From: Paulinella micropora
Taxonomy: Eukaryota; Cercozoa; Imbricatea; Euglyphida; Paulinellidae
Direction of reading: 5' to 3'
DNA length: 64,000 nt
Assembly (NCBI GenBank): GCA_019918135.1
Contig: WBZZ01005935.1
Coordinates: forward strand, 70,001-134,000
Numbering within the stretch: position 1 is the stretch's first letter; each line of letters opens with the position of its first letter. Below, piece by piece: positions 19,801 to 30,210 of the stretch. The notes under the pieces are model-generated. The model was not told where the DNA came from, made no database searches, and saw only the letters and a program-made list of their open reading frames with translations. The translations under genes were made by a program, and so were the position numbers.

Positions 19801-21379
19801 TCGCTGACCCCGACCGGAGCGCTGGGCTCTTCGTCGCTAAAGATGCTGAGTTCGCTGCCCGGCAGCACTTCGCTCGTGACCGTGGACTCGGGAGGTCAGC
19901 TTGCAACAGGGGCGGCCAGCTCGCTGTCTCTCAGCGGGGCGGGAGGCACCAGCACACTCACCGCCCCGGCCTCTGGCTCCTCTGTGCTCAAGCTGCCGAC
20001 TGCCCTGCCCGGCAGCACTGCGTTAGTGACTCTTGATTCCAGCGCCAGCTTGCCACCGGGGCGGCCAGCTCGTTATTCACCCAGTTAGCGTCCGCGCCGG
20101 CCCAGACCGCCGTTCTGAGCCTGACTTCCGCGGGGCAGATGGTGACCCAGAGCACTTCGACCACGGTCGTGACTTCTGGCTCAGTGACGCTGCCGACCTG
20201 GACTTCTATGTCGTCCTACACGCCTACCACGGACCCTAACTGGGTGGTCAGCCACTCTTCCGCGGCTGCAAACCAAGAGAGCTGGAGAGTTTTCGACGGT
20301 GTCGCTGCCAATGGCTGGACTAGCCTCGGCTACTATAACTCGGACGGGAGTATTAACATGGGATTCACCTCCTTTACCAACGTAGGCGGCAGCAACGTGT
20401 ACGGCGAGTACTTTACGCTCGAGCACAAGCGGCGCCGGTACAGAATCACGAGCTTCGCGTTGACTAATACCGCCAGTCTTAGTAGCTCAACCAAAAGCTT
20501 CGCGTTGGCGGGGTCGAACGATGGCAGTACCTGGACACTGGTCTGGTCCGGTAACTTCTCTTTTACCACGACGTTACAGACCCTGAACTCGAGCGCGCCC
20601 GCTCCGACTGCGTTCTATTACTACCACCGGTTTATTGTCACTTCGACACATTCGAGTTCCGTGTCAGGCGTGGGGACCTTGCGCCCGTCGTTGAGGCCGA
20701 GGGCGTGTCGGTCAATGCCACGGGCCTTGCGGGCGTGGATACGCTCACAAGCGGCAAAAACACGCTCACGCTGCCGACCGCGCTGCCCTCTGCCGGCACG
20801 GACCGTGTGGTGCAGCTCAACGACCTCGGCGAGCTCGAACTGGGCACCTGGGACCGCGGTTACTGGCTGACGAGCGACGCGGCCGTCAGTGTTAATAGCG
20901 GAGCTGCCAGGAAGATCCCAGTCGATGGCGTAGTGAGGCTGGCGCCCGTATACGGCAACATCACCGTAAGCCATGCCAACGGCTTCACGACTTGGCGGAA
21001 CACGTCCGGCATGCCCAGGAAGTGGCTGATCACCGCCTCGTTCATGTATGTCACCTCGGCCGCTGCTACCAACAACCCGCCGACCAGTGGCGCCTTCTAC
21101 CAAACCTGGGTCGAAAGGAATGCAGTGAGACCCGCGTCTAGCGCCGGTGCACAAGCGACAGAATGCAATTTTAATGTGACAGGTGGCGCCCACGGGCTCT
21201 ACGTCAACGGACGGTACACCTCGCTCAGCCTGTCGGGTGTCATGGAAGTGGCCGTAAACGAGTATATCTGGTTCGAAGCGTACGATGACACACAAGACAA
21301 TGCCAGCTGGAGCCTTGTCATCGGCGGTTCAGGTGCTGGTACAAGAGGCAGAGTGACCATTACCGAGATTCCGGGCTGA
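16826..21379 (+). CDS. Giant adhesin/fibre protein with discoidin-like, YadA-like and C1q-like parts, broken and lacking its start
   Basis: A stretch of about 1,500 codons reads as one surface fibre. In order: an N-terminal part without an ATG; a discoidin/F5-8C-like domain (about 17050-17520, WLQLDLGQHAKVTAYHI); the fibre word DTNNPHGTSLANL; YadA-like head repeats (about 18150-18420, VAVGSNAGATNQG); four or more beta repeats of about 49 residues (SLSLSGAGGTSTLSAPASG); a second discoidin-like domain (19311-19660); more repeats; a third discoidin-like domain (20190-20660); and a C-terminal C1q/TNF-like jelly roll (20880-21379, EVAVNEYIWFEAYDD). Carbohydrate or cell-surface binding is inferred. 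The gene is broken about five times. Confidence 0.65.
18650..20080 (+). repeat. 147-150-bp tandem repeats inside the adhesin gene
   Basis: The block ACAGGGGCTGCTAGCTCGCT recurs at about 18720, 18867 and 19017, with a diverged copy near 19905 after a discoidin-like insertion and another near 17935. Spacing is a multiple of three in the clear copies, so the repeats expand the protein by 49-50 residues each. Near-identity at DNA level suggests recent duplication or gene conversion. Confidence 0.8.
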
Positions 21380-21422
21380 TTTTCTTTTCTTTCGAGTCTG
21401 TATTTTTTAATTAAAAAGAATA

Positions 21423-21716
21423 ATGGACGCGTTGCGACAAGCACTAGCTGAGAATGAGAACGAACTGGCCACGTGCCTGGCCCGCCGCCGGATCCTGGCC
21501 GTAGAACGAGAGAAGTTACAGCTGCAGATTGCATTGTGTGAAAAAGTCTGTGATTGCAAGGTGATGCGCGAACAAGTTAAGACGCTGATCCAACAACAAG
21601 AGGAGGCCGAGGCGGCAGCAGCAGCCGAGGCAGCCGCCCGCTCGGCAGCAACCGAGGCCGAAACGGCACTAGAGGAGACGGTCGTGGACATGCTGCCCGA
21701 CACCATCAATGGTTAG
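21423..21716 (+). CDS. Coiled-coil protein, 97 residues, apparently whole
   Basis: ATG 21423 follows an AT-rich leader after the adhesin stop. The product is one long heptad-rich helix (MDALRQALAENENELATCLA, later EEAEAAAAAEAAARSAATEA) with a Cys-containing middle (CEKVCDCKV). It would dimerise or trimerise; it could be a fibre-associated or scaffold protein, by position only. Its stop overlaps the stop of the opposite-strand ribonucleotide reductase fragment. Confidence 0.6.
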   Translation: MDALRQALAENENELATCLARRRILAVEREKLQLQIALCEKVCDCKVMREQVKTLIQQQEEAEAAAAAEAAARSAATEAETALEETVVDMLPDTING

Positions 21717-22265
21717 AAGTCCTGGTCTAAACCCCATTCCGGCTCCTTGGCCGGCGCCCGCGCGTACTCGCTCACTCTTTTCTCAAAAAAGTTGGTCTTG
21801 CCTACTACGCCTAACTGCTCCATGAATGGCAAAGGACACTTGGCCACTCCATACAGCTTTTCGCTCAGGCCCAAGTTCTGTAGCAGGCCGTCCGCCACGA
21901 ACTCGACGTACCGTTCCATCAGCGTCGCGTTCAGGCCCAACAGGGCCACCGGCAGCGACTCGCTTGAACCTCCGTTCGACCTCGACACAGCCCGCCACGA
22001 TCTGGAAAATGCGCGACATCTGCAGCTTGTTCGACACGTGGTGCTTGTACAAGTGGCACGCGAACAGGCCGTGCTGCGTCTCGTCCCGGGCAATAAACTC
22101 GTTCGAGGTGCACAGGCCCTGCAGCAGGCCCGGGTGCTTTTGTTTCAGCCAAAAGATGGAGGCGAAAGAAGAGGCGAACTGGACAAGTTCCACACAAGCG
22201 AACGCCACCATGTGCTCGGCAAACGAATACCGGGTCTACGAGGACACACGCCGTCGCTCCCGTAG
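21713..22265 (-). pseudogene. Ribonucleotide reductase small subunit, C-terminal fragment only, broken
   Basis: The fragment shows class I R2 features: FAEHMVAFACVE (metal-site helix), SFASIFWLKQK, SNEFIARDETQHGLFACHLY (Glu and His ligands), LMERYVEFVADGLL, GKTNFFEKRVSEYAR and the C-terminal tail ending in DQDF, which normally docks to the large subunit. Full-length R2 is about 320-380 residues; only about half is here and the N-terminal half is absent. It has about one or two further breaks. Large DNA viruses often carry this gene to supply deoxynucleotides. The next gene on the plus strand begins where this fragment stops. Confidence 0.8.
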
Positions 22266-22294
22266 GGAACTACGAGGACACGCCGCCGCAGCTG

Positions 22295-23308
22295 TTGCGC
22301 GGCTCGCCCCAGCTGAGACGTCTAGAATTGAAAGGTTGCGCGCTCCTGTCCTTGCCCGAGACTTGGCGCCCCGACTGTCCAGGGCTCGAGTGCCTCAAGG
22401 TTTACAACTGCCGCAGCTATTCGCCCAAGCTGTGGGACGCCGTCCTGTTAATACTGCAGCTCGCGGCCGCCTCGCTCCAAACAGTCGAGCTCTCTTGCCA
22501 CGGGGAGCAGCCGGGGCGCCCCCCGGAGCTGCTAGCGGCGCTCGCCAAGTGCCCCAGCCTTACCAGGCTAGTGCTGGACATGGACCTGGAACAGCTGCGA
22601 CACGGCGCGGCGCCCCGGCTGACGGCCCCACAGCTGGCTCACCTAGCCGTGCGCGTTCCCGCCCAGCGCGACGACCCCTACACGTTCGTGTCCGACCTGC
22701 AGCTCCTCGACCCCCATACGGACTTGCGGTCGCTGGGCCTCATAATCCCGGAGGCCGGGAGAATCAGCGCGCAAGACGACCCCGGCATCCTCGCGCCCAA
22801 CCTAGCCAGACTCTCCTTGCACTGCGGCTCGGAACTGGACTCCGACTTCTTGCTGCCGCTCCTCGCGCTGCCCCACTTGCAAGAGTTTAACTTCAGGGGC
22901 GTGCTAGCCCCCGGCCCAGGGAGGAGGCGGGCTCTCCGCCTGCTCGCGCGCAGCCACCTGTTGCAGACACTCCGTTTACAAATCCCGCCCTTCTCTGCCA
23001 CCACTAACCCCCGAGCCCTCCGCGACTGGGAAAGGGTTTTGCGCAAGGGCTTCCCCGCCCTCACTTCGTTGCTCCTTGCCACAAACCCCTCCGGAATAGC
23101 AAACCTGTCGTCCGGCGCTCGTTCGCTAACCCGCATCCTCACCGGCATCGCCACTCAGCGCCGCCGCAGAAACCTCCCCGCGCTCACCCTCACTTCTAGC
23201 AGCCTCTCCGGACTCCTGGACAGGCGCCTGTCCAGACTTCTCGCCCTCCGCGGCTGGTGCCGACTCATTTGCCAACACCAATCCTTCGCCTGTGAGTTCA
23301 GCTGGTAG
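22295..23308 (+). CDS. Leucine-rich-repeat-like protein, about 337 residues
   Basis: Spaced LxxLxL units recur (SPQLRRLELKGC, PGLECLKVYNC, PSLTRLVLDMD, PNLARLSLHCGS, PALTSLLLATN), the pattern of F-box/RNI-type leucine-rich repeats used for protein-protein contact. No F-box is seen. The 5' boundary is unsure: the frame is open some 30 codons upstream without an ATG and touches the ribonucleotide reductase fragment. It is followed by AATAAA in TTCAATAAAAA at about 23366. A second leucine-rich-repeat gene lies just downstream. Confidence 0.55.
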   Translation: MRGSPQLRRLELKGCALLSLPETWRPDCPGLECLKVYNCRSYSPKLWDAVLLILQLAAASLQTVELSCHGEQPGRPPELLAALAKCPSLTRLVLDMDLEQLRHGAAPRLTAPQLAHLAVRVPAQRDDPYTFVSDLQLLDPHTDLRSLGLIIPEAGRISAQDDPGILAPNLARLSLHCGSELDSDFLLPLLALPHLQEFNFRGVLAPGPGRRRALRLLARSHLLQTLRLQIPPFSATTNPRALRDWERVLRKGFPALTSLLLATNPSGIANLSSGARSLTRILTGIATQRRRRNLPALTLTSSSLSGLLDRRLSRLLALRGWCRLICQHQSFACEFSW

Positions 23309-23405
23309 CCAGCCCGGACCAACCCCCCCCCCCCCCCAACTTGCGCAAGTATTCTAGACTTTTTCAATAAAAAAACTATTTTTTCCCACAAGGGAGAGAG
23401 GTTCG

Positions 23406-25172
23406 ATGCCCTGTCCGGCTTGTCGAGAACGTAAGAGCCGGCCTTATGGTAGTGCCTACCGCGAACAACAGGTGCAGGCAGCGTACGGAGTTCATCAGAT
23501 GAAGCAGCTGCTAAACTACCAGACGCATGCTGGTTTGCAGGAAATCGTCTTGTCCAGCACAGAAACACTGGACCTAGACCTAACAAAAGCTTCTGACAAG
23601 CCCGTGATTCTCGCGCCCCTGACCGGAGCGTGCAAAGGCTTGGCGGAACGGCTCCCACAACTGCGTCATCAGGCACAGGACCAGCAACTCGACATCCGCG
23701 TCCGCGTCCCGAACACAAACTCGGCGGGGGCTTGCGCCCTTGTCGAAGCCGCACTGTTGCACGCCGATGAGCTTGAATTGCACGGCCTGCAGCAGCTGTC
23801 AGAGCTGGGCGCCGACAGCTGCGGCTACAGGGCCATCACAGCCGCGTGTATTACGCTGGTGAACTGTGGTCCCGCCACGGCCGCCCCAGGCTTGCCGCAG
23901 GTTTGGGACCTGTCTAGATCGCAGCGCGTGGTGTGGGGACAGCTACACCTGAACAACAGCCCTGCCTGCAGCTTCAAGCTGCCGAGCAACAGCCTAGTGC
24001 TCTGCCTGACAGTTGACACAGATTCCGACGGCCGCTACGACCTCTCTCAGCGTGTTCAAAACGCCGACTTGGCCCACCTGCGGAACCTGAAGTTGATATG
24101 CTCAGGCTCCGTCCCGGAGGCGCCCATTTTCTCAGCTGCACCGGCGGCTACGGGCCTGTCAGACCTTTCGCTAGAGTACGTGCCTAGACAGCAAGACTTG
24201 GACGAATGGCACAAGGGGCTGCAAGAGCAGTTGAGCGAGGTATTGTAGTCACAGAGCGCTCAAGACCTGGTTGACATCATCAAGCGCTACACCAGGCCCA
24301 ATCCCGCGACACGCGCCCTGACAGCTGAATCACTGAAACGGCTGGCGCTGGCGCGCGACAGAAGCAGCACAGCCATCAGCTTCAAACGTTTCCAACTGGC
24401 GCCCTGTGTCCTGCCCTGGCTGCAAGCCGCGTTTGCCGAGACCAAAGAGGGCCCAGCAGGGGCCTGCAGGCTCTCAGCCTGCGAATTGCACCCAGAATTG
24501 GACCCGGCGCAGCTGGCAAAACAGCTGCGTGTCTGGCTGCCGTCGCTGCAGGTGCTCTCTCTGGAAGGCTGCCGTTTCGTAGACGACGCGTTCTGCCGGG
24601 AGCTCTTAGCCGAACGTGAGCCGGGCCCCACGCCCACGCAAGCACCGCGGTTGCAGAAACTGGACCTGACTGGCACGAGTGTGCAGCGCTTCCACCTGCA
24701 CACCGCCCGGCTGGGGCGGGAGCTGCGCTGCCTGCGCGTGCCTAGCCTGCAGCCACTTCTTTCCACGGGCGAGCAGCAGCAAGCAGTGTGGACTCACTTG
24801 CAAGAGCTGGTCGTGGCCAAGCCCTGCCGGGCCCAGGACTGGGCGGCGTGCCTGCGTGCGCCGGAGCCCAAGTTTCCCAGTCTGCGCAAGCTCCAGCTCC
24901 AGCTCGAGGAGGGGGCTGCTGCGGCAGACGTCTGGCTTACCACTGCGCAGCAATGCCCGCAACTTCAACATTGGACGGTGCGTGACCAGAAACATGGCCT
25001 GAGTCTCTCTCTGGCCCGCCGCTTGGCTCAGATGGCTGAGGGCAAGCCCGCGTGGGATGCGCGGGCGAGCTGGGTGTTGGATCTCCGAGGTAGTCGCTTT
25101 AGCTACCAAGAGCTCTTGCCATTCTTGCAGAACGAAAACCTGCAGTGCCTCTTCGACCTGCCAAGCACATGA
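23406..25172 (+). CDS. Leucine-rich-repeat-like protein, second gene, broken
   Basis: ATG 23406 starts with a Cys/Arg-rich leader (MPCPACRERKSRPYG). Irregular leucine-rich units follow throughout (ADELELHGLQQLSELG, LRNLKLICSG, LQVLSLEGCRFVDDAF, RLQKLDLTGTSVQRF, SLRKLQLQLEEG, WVLDLRGSRFSYQEL), resembling the RNI-like repeats of the gene at 22295 but longer (about 588 residues). It carries about one break; it might alternatively be two genes. A perfect hairpin at 25216 lies just past its 3' end. Confidence 0.55.
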
Positions 25173-25215
25173 AAAAAAAAAGAAAAAAAAACGCTAACTC
25201 TTCCCCCCACAATCG

Positions 25216-25252
25216 CCGCCGCACAAACCGCTGCCGACGGTTTGTGCGGCGG
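25216..25252. terminator. Perfect 15-bp hairpin after the second leucine-rich-repeat gene
   Basis: CCGCCGCACAAACCG and CGGTTTGTGCGGCGG are exact inverse complements around the loop CTGCCGA. It sits 44 bases past the stop, after an A-rich run. Such hairpins mark transcript ends in mimivirus-like viruses; that role is inferred here. Confidence 0.55.
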
Positions 25253-25280
25253 TTTGTTATCATTTTTAAGTAAAAATACT

Positions 25281-25405
25281 TTTGTGTGTGTGTGTGTGTA
25301 CTCGAGGGGAGGGGGGGGGGCATGCCCCGTCCCTCTCTCTCTCTCTCTTTCTCTCTCCTTTCCGTCTTTCTTTTCTTCTCTTCTTGTCCCCTCTCTCTTC
25401 CACCT
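25281..25405 (+). repeat. Low-complexity upstream region: (TG)n, G run, (CT)n
   Basis: TGTGTGTGTGTGTGTGT is followed by a run of ten G, then CTCTCTCTCTCT and T/C-rich sequence up to the next gene. The same TG / G-run / pyrimidine order recurs upstream of other genes in the GC-rich part (32500, 44950, 45080, 49968). Confidence 0.7.
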
Positions 25406-25489
25406 AAATGCCCTTCCAGCAGCAGCGAGCGGCGCGACGTCGCAAGCAGCAGCGCCGCAAAGCGCGAGAGCGTAGGACAGCAGACGGAC

Positions 25490-26341
25490 ATGCCCAGCAA
25501 GAGCCCGGCGCCGAGGCGTACTGTTGTCTACCTGCTGTGGGAGCAGGAGCTGAACCCCATGCCTCAGCTCTGGTCGCCCAAGTCGCGCCATCCACAGCGC
25601 ATAATGTTGCGCGACGAAATTACCATCCACGCATTGCCGCGCGTGCTGGCGGAGCCATGCCTCCTGCAAATTACGCACCACCCCCCGCCACCAGGCGCAG
25701 CCCGCTTACGCGTGTCGCTGCGGGCTATCATAAATTACGGGGAGGCACTGGACAGCGTGTTGCAACAGACGCCGGACGCCTGGGACGCAGTCTTGCAGGC
25801 CTGGCGAGCTGTGCTGCAGGGTGCTGCGGCGGTGTGCAAGAAGTTGGGGTTGCCCCCCCTGGTGGAGCTACTCACGACCACTGGCCCGCCACCACCGCCC
25901 CGCACACAAATCGTGCTGCTGGCCGCGCGACTGCTGCGGCTGCCCCAGCAAGCAGAGGCCGAGGCTCTCGCGCGGGTTGTGCTGACACTGGAAGCTATGG
26001 CCGCCGGCGAGCCCGAACCCCCCCCCCCTTGTGAGGTAGCGGTAGACATAAAGCGCAGGTGCGTTGTGTGCGAGAACAAGGGCTCACTCGGAGTGCAAAT
26101 CCAGACGTGCTGCCTCGACAATGGTCTGTGCAAGCGCCCGCGCTGCCGCACGATATTCGAGCGTCAGTACTGCCCCGGCAACCCGGACTTTTGCAACCTG
26201 TGCCGTGCGCAAACCGAACAGGTCTTCGCGCTGGGCGACATTCGGCTGCAGCCGGGTCCTGCCTGGGGCAAAACAAGGCGCATGCTACGGGCCTTTAGCG
26301 ACCAGGCCGCGCGGTCCCTCGGAAATTACTACAAAAAATAA
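25490..26341 (+). CDS. Zinc-cluster protein, 283 residues, apparently whole
   Basis: The first good ATG after the low-complexity leader is 25490 (MPSKSPAPRRTVVYLLWEQE). The N-terminal two-thirds is helical and Leu/Ala-rich. The C-terminal third holds about ten cysteines in pairs (RRCVVCENKG, TCCLDNGLCKRPRC, YCPGNPDFCNLCRAQ), enough for two zinc sites in a RING-like or treble-clef-like arrangement. The stop codon is embedded in AATAAA, so coding ends at the poly(A) signal. The function is unknown; nucleic acid or protein binding through zinc is inferred. Confidence 0.6.
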   Translation: MPSKSPAPRRTVVYLLWEQELNPMPQLWSPKSRHPQRIMLRDEITIHALPRVLAEPCLLQITHHPPPPGAARLRVSLRAIINYGEALDSVLQQTPDAWDAVLQAWRAVLQGAAAVCKKLGLPPLVELLTTTGPPPPPRTQIVLLAARLLRLPQQAEAEALARVVLTLEAMAAGEPEPPPPCEVAVDIKRRCVVCENKGSLGVQIQTCCLDNGLCKRPRCRTIFERQYCPGNPDFCNLCRAQTEQVFALGDIRLQPGPAWGKTRRMLRAFSDQAARSLGNYYKK

Positions 26342-26430
26342 AGGTAGAGTTTTTTTTTTTAGTTCACTTTTTCTAAAATAAAACAAAAGGTCTAAACAAG
26401 TTCATGCGAGAACAAGGTCTTTTTTTTATA

Positions 26431-29269
26431 TTACGAACATGCGTCGAGGTCCCTAAAGACCTGGTCAAGCAGCGCTTGTCTGAGGCGCAGGCTGGTGCGC
26501 GACGGTCCGTCGGGTCTGAAGAAGGGCTGTTCATCGTCGGGCATCATTAGATTTTGCCACAGGAATGAGACTAGGAGCAGCCAGGGCTCCCCCAGGGCCG
26601 TGCCAAGGTCGGTGGCCCGGCGGGAGCAGCTGACCTGCATGGCCCGAGCCAACGACCAGAGAGCGCAGACGCCTTCGTGTCCCCGTTGGTCCGGCCCGAG
26701 CAGTGCGCTCGCCGATCTCCCCCGGGCGGTCGGCCGCGGGGGGCCGCGGGGGGCCACGGAGCGACACGGTAAAACCACGCCTTTCGAAGGCTGCGGACAA
26801 GGGACCAGCCAAACATTGCCACCCGTCGGCCAGCGCGTCCGTGTCTGTGCTGACGGGATTGTACACGTACACAGGGGTGATTCCCTGGGGTTTGCCTCCG
26901 CCGGGTGCTGCCGCGTTGTCTGTTTCGGGTTGGTCGACAAACACGAGCAGTGAGTGCCAATCAGCAACATCACTTGCGCGAGCGCGCAGCAAGAAAGTAC
27001 ATGCTGGCTGCGCTCCTGGTGCGTCAGCCCCAGCCCCGCGCAAGAGTGTGTGCAAGCAGCACCCGCGGACAGAGCCCGCGAAAGGGCCTGCCGCGCAGGT
27101 ACCGGAATTGATTGAGGCGCCGCAGAACCGGGTCGCGCGCCCGGGGCTCAATACCGCCCAGAAAAGCGTGCGCCGCCTCGATCCGGCCCATGCCAAAACT
27201 CACCGACCCGTCTCTCAGGTAGCGAGGGTTCAGCTGCGGGTTGTAGCGGCGGCCGACGTCTTGCACGCAGCGCAGCCACCACGCCATCACCCAGCCCTCC
27301 TCCTGCCGCCCGTACCGCACCGCCAAGTCACAGCCTAAGACACCCGAAATGCGCGCAAGCGCCGAGCGTACCGGCGCTTGCCCGGCACCGCCCGCTGCAC
27401 ACCGCGTGCTGCGCCAGCCGGCACCGCAGGCTGCGCCACGGGCTAGAAACTCCAAGCACGTGTGCGCTGCTGCACACTCCCAGGCCCGCGCAAACTCGGG
27501 GCCCGCGGGCCCATAACCGCGCCCTGGCACCCGCTCCAAGGGCAGGTCCAGATCGCTGGTAAAGCTGCGGAGGCGCCTGCTCTTGCGATACGCAACGACC
27601 AGCGTATCATAGAGCCTGATTATCCGGAAGAGGTCAGGCCCGCCGACATAGAAGGCGTCGCCCACCTTGTACACCCTGGTGTCTAACACGTAGTTCCGCA
27701 GGTGGCAGCCTGTGGTCTGCGGGAAGTTCTCCGGGTCACCGCTAGAGCCCGGGGCTGCTGCCGAGGCTGTGAGGGCGCGGAGAGTTGTGTCTAGGCTTTT
27801 CTCGAAGAAGTCCAGCACCTGCCCCAGCTCTAGCGGTGGATCGCTCGCTTGGGCCGGCGTCGCGAGCCTCCCGCGCAGAAGCCTGGCCAGTGCCGCTCCC
27901 ACTCCCAGGCACGCCGCTACACTCAGCGCCCGCTCCGTGCCGGCTTGCGCACAAGCTAGCGCCAGAACGGGCCGCAGCCGCGGCGGGGGGCACAGGACAC
28001 AGACGGGGTCGCGTTCTAAGGCCAGGTCGACGAGTGCGCCCCTGATGAAATCATCGTGGGCTGGCCGAGCAAGCGCTGCGCGGATGTCTAGCAAGCACAA
28101 CTCTGTCCTGGTGCCTATGTCTACAGAGAAGAAAGGGGAGCCTGCCAGCAACTCGCAGACCTCCCGCAAAATCATCAATGCTTGTTGCTGTGGTTGCCAC
28201 TGCAGCCGACCGAGCAGCTCGGCCAGCTCCTCCTGGCGCTTCTGGCCCCGCGGGCCCTCGCTTGGGCCGCCTTCTTGCGCCTCCTCCGGTGCCGGCCCAA
28301 GCGAGGGGTGCTGGCATCGCAGGTAGTGCAGCGCGGCGCGGACGATGGTAGATTTTGACGGGCGTGTTATTTCCGTCGTGTCGCAGTCGTACGGGCAGAC
28401 CAAGCCCGGGCCGAGGGGGACGCGCGCGCCGACCGCCGGGCTAGCTCGTCACTGGCCAGCCGGCAGGCCTCCAGCAGCTCCGGTGTCCAGATCTGTCCAT
28501 CCGCGGCTTTTTGTATAATCCACCAGATGGGGTCGTAGGGCAGGCTTGTGCTAGCTCTTAAAAAATTCCACTCCAAGCGGCACGTGTTCGCTAAGGTTAA
28601 TACCACCTGTCGATCCTCGGTTTCCGTCCCCGCCAGCCTCTGCCCCGCTCTGAGATAGCTAGAGAGGCATGCATTCCGCCAAGCACAGAGCGCGCAAGGG
28701 GCGGCACCGGCTCCGGCATGGGGCTGGGGCCCTCCTGCAGCCCCCTGTACGCCCGCGCCTCCGCGGGCGGGCTCGCCGCCCAGGGAAGAAGCGCGCCCGT
28801 GCCGTGCACGCTGCAGCAGGGCCCCGCGGGGACCGAGGCTGGCACAACAGGTAGACCACCGACAATCTGGTATTCCGTGCAGCCAGGGCCACGCGTCCAG
28901 CAACAGTGCCAGCACGGTCCTGGCCCGCTCCGGGGGCGTCTGCGCTTCGCCGGGCTCGGCTGCGTAGTGCCCGCACTTGTCGCACACGAGCTTGAAGCTA
29001 GTCAGACAGCTGGGGCCTAGCTTGTACTTGCGCACTAGTCGTACAATGACGGGTATTTCTCGCAGCGGGCACACAACTGGCAGGTTGAGCTCGCGCCTCG
29101 AGCACGGTCGGCCTCCGATGGAGGCAAACACACGCGCGCTCAGAAAGCACGAACACACCCCCTGGTCCGACATGTATCGGATGTTATTAGTACAGATTCC
29201 TTGGCTTCTATGACGCACCCTAAAAGTACGGAAAAGAATACACTGAATTAAAGTTCGACTATCTGACAC
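26431..29269 (-). CDS. Large protein with possible Ulp1/S273R-type cysteine protease end, broken
   Basis: From about 29269 the minus strand encodes one long product (about 940 codons) broken about three times. The N-terminal part has a Cys-rich patch (GVCSCFLSARVFASIGGRPC; LVCDKCGHY). The middle is helical and unrecognised. Near the C-terminus are pieces in the order of a C48/C5 protease: a histidine in ADWHSLLVFVDQ, a polar residue in TPVYVYNPVSTD, and QRGHEGVCALWSLARAM with Gln then Cys. African swine fever S273R uses His, Asn, Cys in this order to mature its core. The match is by eye and moderate; the region may simply be an unknown virion protein. Confidence 0.4.
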
Positions 29270-29274
29270 CTGGC

Positions 29275-29368
29275 ACTGAGAACGAGGACCGGAAGGGAGA
29301 ACGAGGACCGGAAGGGAGAACGACCGGAAGGGAGAACGAGGACCGGACGGGGGGGGGGGGGGGTTAAC
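29275..29368. repeat. Short direct repeats ending in a G run
   Basis: GAGAACGAGGACCGGAAGG occurs about four times with small changes, then a run of 16 G. A diverged relative (CTGGCACTGAGAATTAGGAG) occurs at about 34451, so the block may be a dispersed intergenic element. Confidence 0.6.
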
Positions 29369-29455
29369 TCCTCAAGATTTCAATCCGATCCGCGCCACAC
29401 AAGTTTGACAGAATGTTCTTTTAATTAAAAGCTTGACAGAATTTGCAAATTTAAT

Positions 29456-30183
29456 TTATACGTAGACGAAACCACCGACGGAAATCCTAGCAGTTATGCA
29501 AAGAACCAAGACGGTTTCTCCGTTGATATCGCTGACAGTGCGCTTGGCGTTAGGCTCTCGCGGCGGGCTGGCGTCCGCCGCAAGCCAGCCCCCTATGCGG
29601 GAATCCGCGGTGCGAGCAAGCCATCGTGCTTGGAGCAGCGCGCGATTGCTAGAGCAGACAAAGACGTATGTGTGCACAAGGGCGGGTGTGGAGGGGCACG
29701 ATGTGGGACAGGACAGGACCTCATAACCCCCGCAAAGGGAATTACATCACCCGGCCAGAGCTCCAAGCAGTTGGTGCGTAGCCCCAGGCCAGCGGGCTCT
29801 CGTGTCGGATCGACCGCAACGACGAGCTCCGAGCTAGAGACGACTCGGGGGGTCGAGCTCTCTTGGGCTGAGCGTTTGAGAGCCTGCTCCACGTCGCAGA
29901 GGTAGACATCCCGTGTTGGGCAAATTTGGCTCCGGCCAGAAGTTGCGTCAAACGAACTGGGTCTAGACATGAACACCAACGTCAGCCGAAATCCTCCCGT
30001 GAGAGATTTTTGCTGACCTTTGCGGAGTGACGACGTAACCAACGAGAGCATCGAGCGTTGGCGAGCCGTCCCCAGATTGCACAATATGCAATCTTGGATA
30101 TTCTGCTTGTCCCAGAACCAAAGCAAGAGCATGCAGCGGTTCTGAAACTCTCTGCACTGTCTTTTGCTAGCTGATTCTTCCAT
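29456..30183 (-). CDS. Hypothetical protein, broken
   Basis: The start is the ATG at 30183 (MEESASKRQCREFQNRCMLL). The product has Cys/Trp-containing N-terminal helices and a beta-like later part (SSELVVAVDPTREPAGLGLR, NCLELWPGDVIPFAGVM) and ends in TVSDINGETVLVLCITARIS. It is broken about once. No domain is recognised. It begins about 30 bases from the left edge of the 1.5-kb simple-sequence block. Confidence 0.4.
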
Positions 30184-30210
30184 CACCGAACAGAGCGCGT
30201 TTACTGCAAG

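Noticed and set aside
18347-19868. Minus-strand frames of 85-165 codons opposite the adhesin
   Set aside because: They mirror the adhesin repeats (VPPAPLSDSELAAPVASW-type) and are shadows of a repetitive GC-rich gene.
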